A stretch of 35,226 nt of DNA from JBEBSD01 sp040394475 (GCA_040394475.1 JBEBSD010000064.1:1-35226); one strand, 5' to 3'. Counted from the stretch's first letter, positions 22,589 to 31,458 are shown. Notes: generated by a model from the sequence alone, not told the origin. Program-made: numbers and translations.

Positions 22589-25500
22589 ATGCAATTACAA
22601 CCACTTTGGCAAATCCATCCGGGGGTGGGATACAGGCGCATGGCCTGGTTACATGTCCTCACCCTGACGTTTGGAATCGTACTGTTTCTGTTAACGCCGG
22701 CTTTGGCAACCGGGCAGGAAAAGAAAATCAACCTGCAGGAAAGGAATATCAGCCTGATACGTCTCTTTGATCTTATCCGTCAACAAACGGGATACACTTT
22801 TGTATATGAAAAGGAAGTGATTAACAGTGCCGGCACCCTTACTGTCGAGGCACGGGACGCGTCACTGATCGAATTGCTGGAAAAATATATCAAACCGAAG
22901 CATATCGTATACGAGATCCGTTATAAGACGGTCATTCTTTTAGCCGAACCGGTCAGGGGGGAGGCCGCCGGTCAGTCATCCGACAGGGTGATTAAAGGCA
23001 AGGTGACCGACGAGAAGGGAGAAGCATTGCCGGGCGTGAACGTAAAGGTCAGGGGAACCGCAACCGGTACCATGACCGATGCGGACGGACAGTTTGATTT
23101 GCGGCTCGCCGATGCGCACGGTGTCCTGGTTTTTTCGTTTGTGGGATATGAAACCCAGGAACGGAATACCGATCGGCAGACGGTGCTGGAGGTGGTTTTG
23201 AAACCGTCTGTCAACAGCCTCAGTGAAGTTGTGGTCGTCGGGTACGGAACTCAGCTTCAAAAGGACGTGACCGGCTCTATCGCAACCATCGACAACGAAA
23301 GGTTCAGGGATCTTCCCGTATCCAGTATTGATCAGAAAATAATCGGCCAGGTGGCAGGGGTACAGATCCAGCAGCTGTCGGGCGCTCCGGGCGGCGGAAC
23401 TTCTGTCAAAATCCGGGGAAGCGGTTCTCTGGGCGCCGGTAACGAACCGCTTTATGTAGTGGATGGTATTCCGTTCGCTTCGGGGTTGGGGCAGAATTTT
23501 AACCCCCTTATTTATCTCAATCCCACAGATATCGAGTCCGTAACCATTTTGAAAGATGCCTCGTCCACGGCCATCTACGGCTCCAGAGGCGCCAACGGGG
23601 TGATCATGGTGACGACCAAAAAGGGGAAATATGACCGGACGGAAATCAGTTTCACTTCTTCCGCAGGTATACAGACCGTTCCGCAGAAGGGGAGGCCCTC
23701 CCTGCTGAATGCCCGGGAGTTTGCCGAGCTGCAGCGCGACCGCATCGATCTGTCTGTGAGACTGCAGGAGGGACGGGAACCTACGCTGACCGACTATCCG
23801 GCGGAATACCGCGACCTGGAAAGCCTTACGGGAAACGGCACCGACTGGTACGGCTTGCTGCTCCGGCAGGCGTCGATCCAGGAGCATAACTTCAGCCTCA
23901 GCAAGGGCACAAAAGACGCCCGTCAGTTTTTCAGCCTGGGTTACCTCAAACAAGACGGCGTATTGCGCCATACGGGTGTGGAGCGGTATAGCGCGAAGCT
24001 GGATGTTACCAATACTATCGGCAATATTACACTCAGCGCTTCTTTGCAACCAACGTTTGTCAAACAGAACAGAGCAGCCACCAACGATCATCGGGAGGAC
24101 ATTATAGGGGTGGCCATATGGGCCAATCCTCTTGCCTCGCCTTACGATACAGAAGGTAATCTGCTTCCTTATATTACCTCGCCGCAGAGTAAATATCATT
24201 CGGCCTGGAGCTTTGCCAATCCCCTCTTTGTCCTGCAGGAAACCCGGCAGGTGCAGGAAGCCTTCCAGAGCATCGGTACGGCATCCGTGGAGTGGGAACT
24301 GTTGCCGGGGCTTCGCGCGAAGTCTTCACTCAACACCATCTTTACTGCTTCGCGTTACAGCGGATACACGCCCGCTACAGTGGGAGGCGCCAACCGGCCT
24401 CCGCTGGAAGGAACAGGTAGCTCTGCCAATTCGAGGAGGGACGGATTCAACTGGCTGCTTGAAAATACACTTACCTATCAGAAGGCTTTTGGAGGACATT
24501 CTTTTAATATGTTGGCCGGTTATACCACCCAGAAAAATACCGACAGGTCCATTAGCATCAATGCGGGTCCCTTTGCAAACGACCTCATCAGAACCATCAA
24601 TGCTGCCCAGACCATCAGCGGCTGGGGCGAGGGCGTGGACCAGTGGAGCATGATCTCTTACCTGGGCCGGGTTAACTACGCCTACCGCGACCGGTATTTG
24701 CTTACCGCTACGTTCCGGTCGGATGGCTCGTCGCGGTTTGGTCCCCGGAATCGCTTTGCCTTCTTCCCTTCAGTAGCAGCCGGCTGGCGGATTTCGGAAG
24801 AAGACTTTTTGAAAGACTATCGCTTCATTTCGAACCTGAAGGTCAGGGCCAGCTATGGTCGCAGCGGCAATAACAACATCGGTAACTACACGCACATTGC
24901 GGCGATTAACGCCGGCGCGTATATTTTCGGCAGCAATCAGGTGACGGCTTCCAGTGTGGGCCTGTCGAACCCGATTCTCGGTTGGGAGGAATCGGAGCAG
25001 GTCGATCTGGGACTGGAGGGCGCTTTTCTGAATAATCGTGTGACGCTTACGGCCGACCTGTACCATAGGAAGAGCATCAACATGCTGCTCAATGACGTGA
25101 TCCCTGCCATAACCGGTTTCAACAATCAGACCGTCAATAAGGGAGGGGTTCGTAACAGAGGGATAGAGCTTGATCTGGGAGTAGTGCCCTTGCAGGGGGT
25201 ATTCAGCTGGAATCTTAATGCGAACATTGCTTTCAACCGGAACAGGATCTTGTCGACTAACGAAAACGGTGACCGTATCCTGAGCGGGAATGAGGGTGGA
25301 AGGGCGACACATGTGTCGGAAGTGGGAAAGCCTATCGGCCAGTTTTTTGGGTATATTCTCGAGGGGGTGTACAGTGCAGCCGACCTCGACAATCCCACTA
25401 TCGCCAAATACCCGACTGTATTTGAAGGGGCACCCAAATACCGCGATGTGAACAGTGACGGCGTGATCACCGATGTGCTTGACTATACCGCTATCGGAAA

Positions 25501-26020
25501 CCCGCATCCTAAGTTTATCTATGGGTTCCGGAACAACATCAGCTACAAAGGGTTCGATCTGAATGTGACGGTACACGGGCAATACGGCGGACAGGTGATG
25601 AACGGATTGAGAAGTACGACCGATAACCTTTACGGGTTGTTCAATGTCGGCAAGGAGTGGGTCAACCGGTGGCGGAGTGCTGAAAATCCTGGCGACGGCG
25701 TTCATTCCGGAGCCGTGCCTTCTACCCCGAACATCGGGTGGCGCGCGTCGACCTTGTGGGTAGAGGATGCTTCCTATCTGAGGATCTCGAATGTAACGCT
25801 GGGTTATAATTTACCCCAAACCTTCCTGCGGCCGACCCGGTACATCAACCACCTCCGGCTGCACGTCAGTGTGCAGAACCTGGCTACGTTCACGAAATAC
25901 CTGGGGGCTAATCCGGAGGGGCAGCAGATCGGGATCAACAATACCCTTTCGCCGGGATTCGATATGACATCGTACCCCCTGGCCCGTACCGCTTCTGCCG
26001 GCATTAATGTTACTTTCTGA
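22589..26020 (+). CDS. SusC/RagA TonB-dependent receptor with STN domain
   Basis: The 1143-residue outer-membrane transporter has, in order: a signal segment (about 18-42, WLHVLTLTFGIVLFLLTPALA), an STN signalling domain (about 50-112), a carboxypeptidase-regulatory-like domain (about 130-210, KGKVTDEKGEALPGVNVKVRGT), the plug (about 215-330, with NPTDIESVTILKDASSTAIYGSRGANGVIMVTTKKG) and a C-terminal beta barrel ending in aromatic INVTF. It imports oligosaccharides with SusD as a lid. The STN domain is what lets it signal to FecR, so it is both transporter and sensor. An ATG at 22640 is a possible alternative start and gives a more standard signal peptide. Confidence 0.96.
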   Translation: MQLQPLWQIHPGVGYRRMAWLHVLTLTFGIVLFLLTPALATGQEKKINLQERNISLIRLFDLIRQQTGYTFVYEKEVINSAGTLTVEARDASLIELLEKYIKPKHIVYEIRYKTVILLAEPVRGEAAGQSSDRVIKGKVTDEKGEALPGVNVKVRGTATGTMTDADGQFDLRLADAHGVLVFSFVGYETQERNTDRQTVLEVVLKPSVNSLSEVVVVGYGTQLQKDVTGSIATIDNERFRDLPVSSIDQKIIGQVAGVQIQQLSGAPGGGTSVKIRGSGSLGAGNEPLYVVDGIPFASGLGQNFNPLIYLNPTDIESVTILKDASSTAIYGSRGANGVIMVTTKKGKYDRTEISFTSSAGIQTVPQKGRPSLLNAREFAELQRDRIDLSVRLQEGREPTLTDYPAEYRDLESLTGNGTDWYGLLLRQASIQEHNFSLSKGTKDARQFFSLGYLKQDGVLRHTGVERYSAKLDVTNTIGNITLSASLQPTFVKQNRAATNDHREDIIGVAIWANPLASPYDTEGNLLPYITSPQSKYHSAWSFANPLFVLQETRQVQEAFQSIGTASVEWELLPGLRAKSSLNTIFTASRYSGYTPATVGGANRPPLEGTGSSANSRRDGFNWLLENTLTYQKAFGGHSFNMLAGYTTQKNTDRSISINAGPFANDLIRTINAAQTISGWGEGVDQWSMISYLGRVNYAYRDRYLLTATFRSDGSSRFGPRNRFAFFPSVAAGWRISEEDFLKDYRFISNLKVRASYGRSGNNNIGNYTHIAAINAGAYIFGSNQVTASSVGLSNPILGWEESEQVDLGLEGAFLNNRVTLTADLYHRKSINMLLNDVIPAITGFNNQTVNKGGVRNRGIELDLGVVPLQGVFSWNLNANIAFNRNRILSTNENGDRILSGNEGGRATHVSEVGKPIGQFFGYILEGVYSAADLDNPTIAKYPTVFEGAPKYRDVNSDGVITDVLDYTAIGNPHPKFIYGFRNNISYKGFDLNVTVHGQYGGQVMNGLRSTTDNLYGLFNVGKEWVNRWRSAENPGDGVHSGAVPSTPNIGWRASTLWVEDASYLRISNVTLGYNLPQTFLRPTRYINHLRLHVSVQNLATFTKYLGANPEGQQIGINNTLSPGFDMTSYPLARTASAGINVTF

Positions 26021-26061
26021 AACAAGGTGATTTTTCCGATCCCGTACTATCCGATAAACCG

Positions 26062-27537
26062 ATGAAAAAAACTGCCTGTATAATTTCGCTGATTTTCCTG
26101 AGCGCCTGCTCCGGGAAGTTTTTGGAGCTATATCCGGAAACATCCCTCAATGAAGGGAATTTTTACCAGTCCGAATCCGAATTTATATTGCTTGCCAACG
26201 GCTGCTATGTACCGTTACGCGACTATGAAAAGAATACGCACTGGGTGATTGCCGAGCTGATTTCAGACAATGCGGCCATGCAGCATACGACGCGCAGCGG
26301 CGAGCCCACCAAGGGGATTACCGACCAGTTGCTGTCGAATGCCAACAATGTGGCCTACGCCGATTTCTGGAATGCTTCTTACCAGGGGATCACCCGGTGC
26401 AACAAGCTGCTGACGGAACTGCAGCGCTCCCCCGTGACCTGGAGCAAGCCGGCCATACAGCAGCGAACAGCCGGGGAGGCATTGTTTCTCCGGGCGCTGT
26501 ACTATTTCAACCTGGTGCGCCAGTTTGGCGGGGTTCCGCTGGTGCTGGCGCCTGTGGGGTCTCAGGAAGCGGTTGCTATCAAACGTACCGGCGAGGCCGT
26601 TGTCTATGAACAAATCGTCACGGATTTGACAGAAGCCGCTGCGTTGCTGGAGCAGGGCCGGGAGGCAGATGAAAACGGAAGGGCCAATGCTGCTGCTGCG
26701 CGGGCGTTGCTGGGAAAGGTACATCTGACGCTGAAAGAGTACGAGAAAGCTGCCGCGTCTTTTAAGGCCGTAATTGATCAGAATAAATATATACTTTTGC
26801 CCGATTACGCTGATTTGTTTAACCCGGTTGCTAAAGACTATCGTGAAACTATTTTTGCTGTGCACTATTCGGAAAATACGGCTGAACTTTCCAACCGGTT
26901 TATTTTCTGGAATGCCCCGATTACTTCCGGTGGAGCGATTACGCTCAGAGCCAATATCAACATTAACAATGCGGGAAGTATGCGGCCCACGCGAGACCTC
27001 GTAAATGCTTTTGAGGCGGGGGATAAGCGCAAGGAGGCGTCGATCGGTTTCTGGCGGGGGGAGGACTGGGATGGCGCGACCCGTGATATTCCCTATTGTA
27101 TTAAGTTCAAGCCGCCTGTTTCGGCTCCAAACGACCGCTGCGGTGACAACTTGCCGGTCATCCGTTTTTCCGATGTATTGCTGTCGTATGCCGAAGCCCT
27201 CAATGGATTGGGAGAAACCGCTGCCGCGCTGTCGTACGTAGAGCAGGTGCGTAACCGGGCCGGGCTGACGACCCCGCCCGTTGCATCGGGTCAGGCTCTG
27301 AGCCTCCTTATTGAAAAGGAAAGACAAGTGGAGTTCTGTTTTGAAAACCAGCGCTGGTATGACCTGAAACGGTCGGGCAGCGCCCTGGAAGTACTGTCGG
27401 AACATGGCAAAAGGGAAAAGCAGGAGAAGTCGTATGTATACGAAACCGCCTACGAGATGGCTCCGTATAAGCTGCTTGCCCCGATTCCCAGTGAGCAGGT
27501 GCTGATCAATAAATTGGAACAAAACACAGGTTATTAA
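26062..27537 (+). CDS. SusD/RagB-family surface glycan-binding lipoprotein
   Basis: The 491-residue protein has a lipoprotein signal (MKKTACIISLIFLSAC) and the SusD N-terminus FLELYPETSLNEGNFYQSESEF. TPR-like helices follow (GEALFLRALYYFNLVRQFGGVPLVL), with the C-terminal hallmarks LLSYAEALNGLGE, VRNRAGL and IEKERQVEFCFENQRWYDLKRSG. It caps the SusC barrel and binds the glycan before import. It is 41 bases after susC in the same transcript. The glycan cannot be inferred from this family, but the following sulfatase points to a sulfated one. Confidence 0.95.
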   Translation: MKKTACIISLIFLSACSGKFLELYPETSLNEGNFYQSESEFILLANGCYVPLRDYEKNTHWVIAELISDNAAMQHTTRSGEPTKGITDQLLSNANNVAYADFWNASYQGITRCNKLLTELQRSPVTWSKPAIQQRTAGEALFLRALYYFNLVRQFGGVPLVLAPVGSQEAVAIKRTGEAVVYEQIVTDLTEAAALLEQGREADENGRANAAAARALLGKVHLTLKEYEKAAASFKAVIDQNKYILLPDYADLFNPVAKDYRETIFAVHYSENTAELSNRFIFWNAPITSGGAITLRANININNAGSMRPTRDLVNAFEAGDKRKEASIGFWRGEDWDGATRDIPYCIKFKPPVSAPNDRCGDNLPVIRFSDVLLSYAEALNGLGETAAALSYVEQVRNRAGLTTPPVASGQALSLLIEKERQVEFCFENQRWYDLKRSGSALEVLSEHGKREKQEKSYVYETAYEMAPYKLLAPIPSEQVLINKLEQNTGY

Positions 27538-27589
27538 ATGACAGGAAATCGCCCGTCTCCACGAATCCGGGCATTAACGAATTGCGATT

Positions 27590-29203
27590 ATGAAAAAACA
27601 GATTGTTAGGCAGGTAATGCGGTTCATCGCTTTGCTAACAACGTTGCAGCCGGGAGTTTCCCCGGTATACGGACAGGCCGCTGCTGACAAAAAAAATGTA
27701 TTGTTCATCATTTTCGATGACCTCAATGACTGGGTGCTGAATCCCCCCGGCCACCCAAAAGCGCTCACGCCTAACTTTGACCGGCTCCGGGAGCGCAGTG
27801 TTACGTTTATGAATGCCCATACCGTGGTCCCGGTGTGCGGGCCCTCACGGAAATGCCTTTTTTCAGGCCTTTATCCCCAGACTACCGGGAGTTACGATTT
27901 TGCCGCCTGGAACAAAGTGCCGGCGTTAGCGGAGCGAACACCCTTGCCGCTTCATTTCCGTAACCAGGGTTACGGGGTGTATGGTACCGGAAAGTTGCTG
28001 CACGAAGGAGAAGGCGGCGATTTTTATACGGAGTACGGGATAGGCCCCGACTACGGTCCCTGGCCATGGAAAGGCGTGGGAAAACCCTATTTTACCGCTC
28101 ATCCCAATCGTTACAAGGCCTGGATCCCGTTCATCAAAGAGCCTGTACACCGGGATCTTAATTTCGGTTCGCTGGCCGATGTGCCGCGCTGGGAGCCCGA
28201 TACTGCACAGGGTGTTCCCGGCGCTTACGGATGGTATGGTGACGAGGGCAAACCGTTTCGGTATGTGAATGATAGCGACCGTGACCCCCTTCCCGATGAA
28301 GTATCGGCAGCATGGGCTGCAGAGGTGCTGGGCCGGAAACACGATCGCCCTTTTTACCTGGGCGTGGGCTTTGTGAGACCGCACACACCCCTGTATGTAC
28401 CGAAGGAGTTTTATGACCTTTATCCGCTGGAAAGCATTACGCTCCCGCCTTATCGGAAAGACGACCTGGACGACGTGGCGCCGGTGCTGCGCGACCGTTG
28501 GCAGTGGGGGTTTGATAAGTTCAATGCCCTCATTCAGTCAGGCGGTGAAAACGAATGGAAGGAGTGGATACGCGGCTACCTGGCCAGCATTACCTTCGCC
28601 GACGCGCAGCTGGGGAAAGTATTGGATGCACTGGAAAAGAGTGGCCAGCAGGAAAACACGATCATCGTGCTGACCAGTGATAACGGGTACCATGCAGGAG
28701 AGAAAAATGTGGTGCAGAAGTGGCACCTCTGGAACGAGTCTACACGGGTGCCGTTGTTGATTTCGGTGCCGGGCAACAGCCGGAACGGCACGATGGCGTC
28801 GCATCCGGTGTCCCTTATTGACGTGTATCCTACGCTGACGGACCTGTGCGGAGTGGGCCAGCCCGGCAGCCTCGATGGGAAGTCGCTGCGGCAGCTGCTC
28901 GATGCTCCTGAGAAAGCGTGGAACCGGCCGGTAGCGTTCATGGCCATCCGGGACGATCCCCCGCTTCACGCAGGCGGGCAACCTCCGCATTTTTCAGTAG
29001 TGTCGTCGCGGTACCGGTACACGCTTTGTTTTAATGGTCAGGAAGAATTGTACGACCATAAAAATGACCCGAACGAATGGGTAAACCTTGCCAACCGGCG
29101 GCAATACATTAAAACCGTCAGTAAGCTGAAAAAAGAATTGCTCAACGTATTAAAGGAGACAGCCGTACCGGATGCCTATCAGAAGTTCCTGGAAAGCAAT
29201 TGA
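27590..29203 (+). CDS. Secreted sulfatase, iduronate-2-sulfatase-like
   Basis: The 537-residue enzyme has a signal peptide ending about residue 29 (SPVYGQ). The alkaline-phosphatase-fold sulfatase domain starts with NVLFIIFDDLNDW (metal Asp43/Asp44) and carries the formylglycine motif C83-G-P-S-R87, followed by SGLYPQTTGSYD. Later motifs are GTGKLLHEG, FYLGVGFVRPHTPLYVPKEFYD, LTSDNGYHAGEKNVVQKWHLWNESTRVPLLISVPG and a C-terminal RYRYTLCFNGQEELYDHKNDPNEWVNL. This layout is that of iduronate-2-sulfatase-like (glycosaminoglycan) enzymes. Cys83 must be oxidised by a maturase not encoded here. It is the last gene of the locus, 52 bases after susD. Confidence 0.93.
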   Translation: MKKQIVRQVMRFIALLTTLQPGVSPVYGQAAADKKNVLFIIFDDLNDWVLNPPGHPKALTPNFDRLRERSVTFMNAHTVVPVCGPSRKCLFSGLYPQTTGSYDFAAWNKVPALAERTPLPLHFRNQGYGVYGTGKLLHEGEGGDFYTEYGIGPDYGPWPWKGVGKPYFTAHPNRYKAWIPFIKEPVHRDLNFGSLADVPRWEPDTAQGVPGAYGWYGDEGKPFRYVNDSDRDPLPDEVSAAWAAEVLGRKHDRPFYLGVGFVRPHTPLYVPKEFYDLYPLESITLPPYRKDDLDDVAPVLRDRWQWGFDKFNALIQSGGENEWKEWIRGYLASITFADAQLGKVLDALEKSGQQENTIIVLTSDNGYHAGEKNVVQKWHLWNESTRVPLLISVPGNSRNGTMASHPVSLIDVYPTLTDLCGVGQPGSLDGKSLRQLLDAPEKAWNRPVAFMAIRDDPPLHAGGQPPHFSVVSSRYRYTLCFNGQEELYDHKNDPNEWVNLANRRQYIKTVSKLKKELLNVLKETAVPDAYQKFLESN

Positions 29204-29241
29204 ATGGTGAAGGGGCTGATTGCATGCAGCTTTTCTCCGGG

Positions 29242-29287
29242 CCTGCCAGGTGTTTTTTTGCCGCGTACCTGCCAGGTCGTTTTTTTG
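29242..29287. repeat. Two ACCTGCCAGGT-type hairpin repeats with T-runs
   Basis: CCTGCCAGG is followed by seven Ts at 29242-29260 and again at 29268-29287, a 26-base period. The core ACCTG-C-CAGGT is self-complementary. A third CCTG at 29292 lacks the rest. Small ACCTGCCAGGT-type repeats are, as far as I recall, widespread in intergenic DNA of Bacteroidota. Here they could also act as weak terminators of the sulfatase operon. Confidence 0.5.
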
Positions 29288-29385
29288 TCGGACCTGCGCG
29301 GGGGCCGGATACTGGTCCCGGTTCCCCTGCACCGGCAACCGGATCATTGACGATACACATAACGCGTCAAGTGTAATCATAATTT

Positions 29386-29411
29386 AAGGGCTGACCCGAA
29401 AGTCAGCCCTT
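29386..29411. terminator. Bidirectional terminator after sulfatase operon
   Basis: AAGGGCTGAC (29386-29395) pairs perfectly with GTCAGCCCTT (29402-29411) around a 6-base loop, between the convergent sulfatase and Spy-like genes. A T continues on the plus strand and AT-rich sequence on the minus. Confidence 0.8.
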
Positions 29412-29438
29412 TGGAGGATTCACAAAGATTGGGTGGTC

Positions 29439-29843
29439 CTAACGATTGCCCGGTTTGGAAGATTTGCTTTTTTCGGGTCTCGCCGGCCTTTGCTGATCAT
29501 TTCGTGGCCCTCTTTGCCGCATTTCGGCACGGGAGGCTTTTAGTTTTTCCTGTTGCTCCGGTGTCAGGAGCGCATTCAGGTCTTCGTTGTACTTGGCCAT
29601 CAGTTCCCGGCGGTTTTCGTTCCCTGCTTGCTGGGTGGCCTGTAATTGCTTACCCCTTTCGAGGTTTAGCGCAAGTACTTTCTTTTGCTGCTCTTCATTT
29701 AAACCCAATTGCTCGGTTATCCGTTTGGTTTGCATTTCGGCACGTTGTTCGGGAGTCGCTTGTTGACGGCCCTCTCCCCGTTGCTGTGCAAATGCTGCCG
29801 CAGTAGTAAATAGCAGCACAAGTCCTAACATCATTTTTTTCAT
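29439..29843 (-). CDS. Small periplasmic Spy/CpxP-like protein
   Basis: The 134-residue protein has a clear signal peptide (MKKMMLGLVLLFTTAAAFAQ) and a helical, Gln/Glu-rich body with two LTxxQ-like repeats: LGLNEEQQKKVLAL and LLTPEQQEKLKASRAEM. The tail is basic and disordered (RGPRNDQQRPARPEKSKSSKPGNR). This is the composition of Spy/CpxP-like periplasmic proteins and the related uncharacterised Bacteroidota family. They act as chaperones or metal/stress-responsive buffers. No two-component system is adjacent, so the role is uncertain. The gene is 99 bases from the downstream end of the SatD/DUF3307 pair on the same strand. Confidence 0.75.
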   Translation of the reverse strand: MKKMMLGLVLLFTTAAAFAQQRGEGRQQATPEQRAEMQTKRITEQLGLNEEQQKKVLALNLERGKQLQATQQAGNENRRELMAKYNEDLNALLTPEQQEKLKASRAEMRQRGPRNDQQRPARPEKSKSSKPGNR

Positions 29844-29942
29844 AATGGTCTTTCTTTTTTGGTTACTACGGGTTAGAGGGAGCGGACAGGGCCAGGTTTA
29901 ACGGGACCGGAGAAATTACTTTGTTTTAACATTTTTTAGGAT

Positions 29943-30686
29943 TTATCCGAAAAAGTGTTTGACCACCAGGGCCAGGCCGATCGAACAGGTGTAACTGAGC
30001 AGGGTGCCTATTAAAACATATTCTGATTTTTTACTGATATAAGCAGAAGGAATGCCGGCGGAATGCTTGTCATTGTACCGGAGGAGCGATTTGGCGGCAA
30101 TCAGAAAGCCAATCGCGGCGTATTGGTCGAGTAAGACAAATGCATAGATCAGCAACCGTTCCGAAATGCCGATCCAGCGGCCGGCGTTGGCCAGGTTGTC
30201 GTCGGCGCCGGGAGCCAGCCGGGTAAGTTCGTCGCGCCAGGGACGGGTAAACATTCCCACCAAAAAAGAAACAGGGTGAAGGCATAACAGCAGCCCGGCG
30301 CCTGCTGCCGCATTTTCAGGGATGTACAGGTAGCTGACCAGTGTGTCCAGCGAGGCGTGAAGGCTGTGGGTGATAAGCCCGGCGGTGAGAAAGATGCTGA
30401 GAAGGTGTAATGCCTGATCGGTTAGAAACCATTGGGTGCTTTCTTTTTTATCCCAGGTCAGTTTTACCAGGTCGATGACACCGTGTGCCAGGCCCAGGAG
30501 CAAGGCGATTTCCGGACGGTCCCAATAGCCCAGCAGGACATAGGAAGTAACCGTCACGACGGCAATATGGGCATAAAAAGCCCGGGCTTTCCAGGTAAGC
30601 CGTCTTTTGGAAGCTACCCAGGCGGTGGGCTGCCAATAGAAGTCGGCCAGGATATGGGCAATCAACAGGGCGAGAAATTCAATCAT
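29943..30686 (-). CDS. DUF3307-family membrane protein, SatD partner
   Basis: The 247-residue protein is largely hydrophobic with about six membrane segments. The N-terminus FLALLIAHILADFYWQP, followed by HIAVVTVTSYVLLGYW and GLAHGVIDLVKLTWDKK (with WFLTDQALHLLSIF), is the DUF3307 pattern. The conserved histidines and aspartates in LIAHILADF, GLAHGVIDL and DQALH lie close to the membrane and could bind metal. The function is unknown. Its ATG overlaps the last eight bases of satD, so the two are translationally coupled. The C-terminal part adds further helices (YVLIGTLLSYTCSIGLALVVKHFF). Confidence 0.85.
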   Translation of the reverse strand: MIEFLALLIAHILADFYWQPTAWVASKRRLTWKARAFYAHIAVVTVTSYVLLGYWDRPEIALLLGLAHGVIDLVKLTWDKKESTQWFLTDQALHLLSIFLTAGLITHSLHASLDTLVSYLYIPENAAAGAGLLLCLHPVSFLVGMFTRPWRDELTRLAPGADDNLANAGRWIGISERLLIYAFVLLDQYAAIGFLIAAKSLLRYNDKHSAGIPSAYISKKSEYVLIGTLLSYTCSIGLALVVKHFFG

Positions 30687-31332
30687 GGCCGAAATAGGGT
30701 GTAAGGAGTTGGGGAAAAGTTACCAGAATAGGTTCAAGGGCCCACCAGCGTGCCGCTGCAGCGCGTTGGCTGGCGGCTGACTGGCTGATAGCCAGGCGCC
30801 GGGCAATGAGGTTGATGGTCTCTCCTGTCAGGAGGCCGGCAATTACCTCACTTTGTGCGGAAGTCCAGTTTTCGATGACTGCTTCCAATAAGTTCAGCAC
30901 GTCCTGCAATGCCGCAGCCGGGTGGGGGAGGGCAATGCCGATCCGGGCACGTTGTTGACGCAGGGTGTCTGCCAGTTGTCCCGACAGGCGAAAGGCCTCT
31001 CCATCCGAGGTGCCCGGCCGGTCGGTCAGGTGATGGATGCGCCCGATCCCTATAGCGATCCGGAGATCGGTTTCGACGGATTTGGACCTGAGCAGGGCTC
31101 TTGCCAGGACAGCGATGCGAAGTGCCTGCTCCGGGCCGGCCAGCACGCCCTGGAAGCTGTCGCCCCGATAGACTTCGGGAGGTAAAAGCCATGTTCCGGG
31201 AAAGGACTGGAGTGTTGTGAGCGCTTCGGTTAACCAGGCGCCGATCACTTCGGGCGGGAACCGGGTCGAATTGACGATGTCGGCGGTAATGACCACCGGC
31301 GGGAGAAGCGCAGTCGGATCGTGCTTAGGCAT
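30679..31332 (-). CDS. SatD-like protein: cyclase-like domain plus C-terminal HTH
   Basis: The 217-residue protein matches the SatD family, which is of unknown function. Residues about 12-130 resemble a class III nucleotide cyclase fold: VVITADIVNSTRF (compare FADIVGST), then YRGDSFQGVL (compare GDG), then LRIAIGIGRI and a GEAFRLSGQLADTL helix. The catalytic Asn/Arg of true cyclases are not apparent, so nucleotide binding rather than synthesis is more likely. The C-terminus (about 165-200) has an HTH, GETINLIARRLAISQSAASQRAAAARWW, which suggests DNA binding. Upstream lies a four-site palindrome array ending 20 bases before the ATG, which suggests autoregulation. It is coupled to the membrane gene downstream. 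Confidence 0.8.
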   Translation of the reverse strand: MPKHDPTALLPPVVITADIVNSTRFPPEVIGAWLTEALTTLQSFPGTWLLPPEVYRGDSFQGVLAGPEQALRIAVLARALLRSKSVETDLRIAIGIGRIHHLTDRPGTSDGEAFRLSGQLADTLRQQRARIGIALPHPAAALQDVLNLLEAVIENWTSAQSEVIAGLLTGETINLIARRLAISQSAASQRAAAARWWALEPILVTFPQLLTPYFGHD

Positions 31333-31351
31333 GATTACAAGTAGGTTAGGG

Positions 31352-31458
31352 TATAAGCTTATGTGCTTATACGGGTCTAATATAAGTTATTTGCCTTATA
31401 TGGGCCAAATATAAGTTATTTGCCTTATATGTGGTGGCTATAAGCTATTTGCCTTAAT
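31352..31458. promoter_or_regulatory. Four-site operator-like array, 29-bp period
   Basis: Four 20-bp palindromic sites start at 31352, 31381, 31410 and 31439, exactly 29 bases apart. Each reads TATAAG-n8-CTTATA. The middle two are identical, with an 8-base centre TTATTTGC. The first has a different centre and the fourth ends CTTAAT. Spacers of nine bases differ (CGGGTCTAA, TGGGCCAAA, TGTGGTGGC). The array begins 20 bases upstream of satD, so it covers its promoter. The rest of the 192-base gap (31459-31524) shows nothing recognisable. Confidence 0.85.

Noticed and set aside
22976..24199. 407-codon open frame antisense to susC
   Set aside because: It lies wholly inside an unambiguous SusC gene and has the Arg/His-rich composition of a shadow frame.
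26263..27522. 419-codon open frame antisense to susD
   Set aside because: SusD signatures on the plus strand are complete; the antisense frame shows no motif.
31352..31458. CRISPR-like array of 29-bp period
   Set aside because: Only four 20-bp palindromes with 9-base spacers and no cas genes; spacers are far too short. An operator array fits better.
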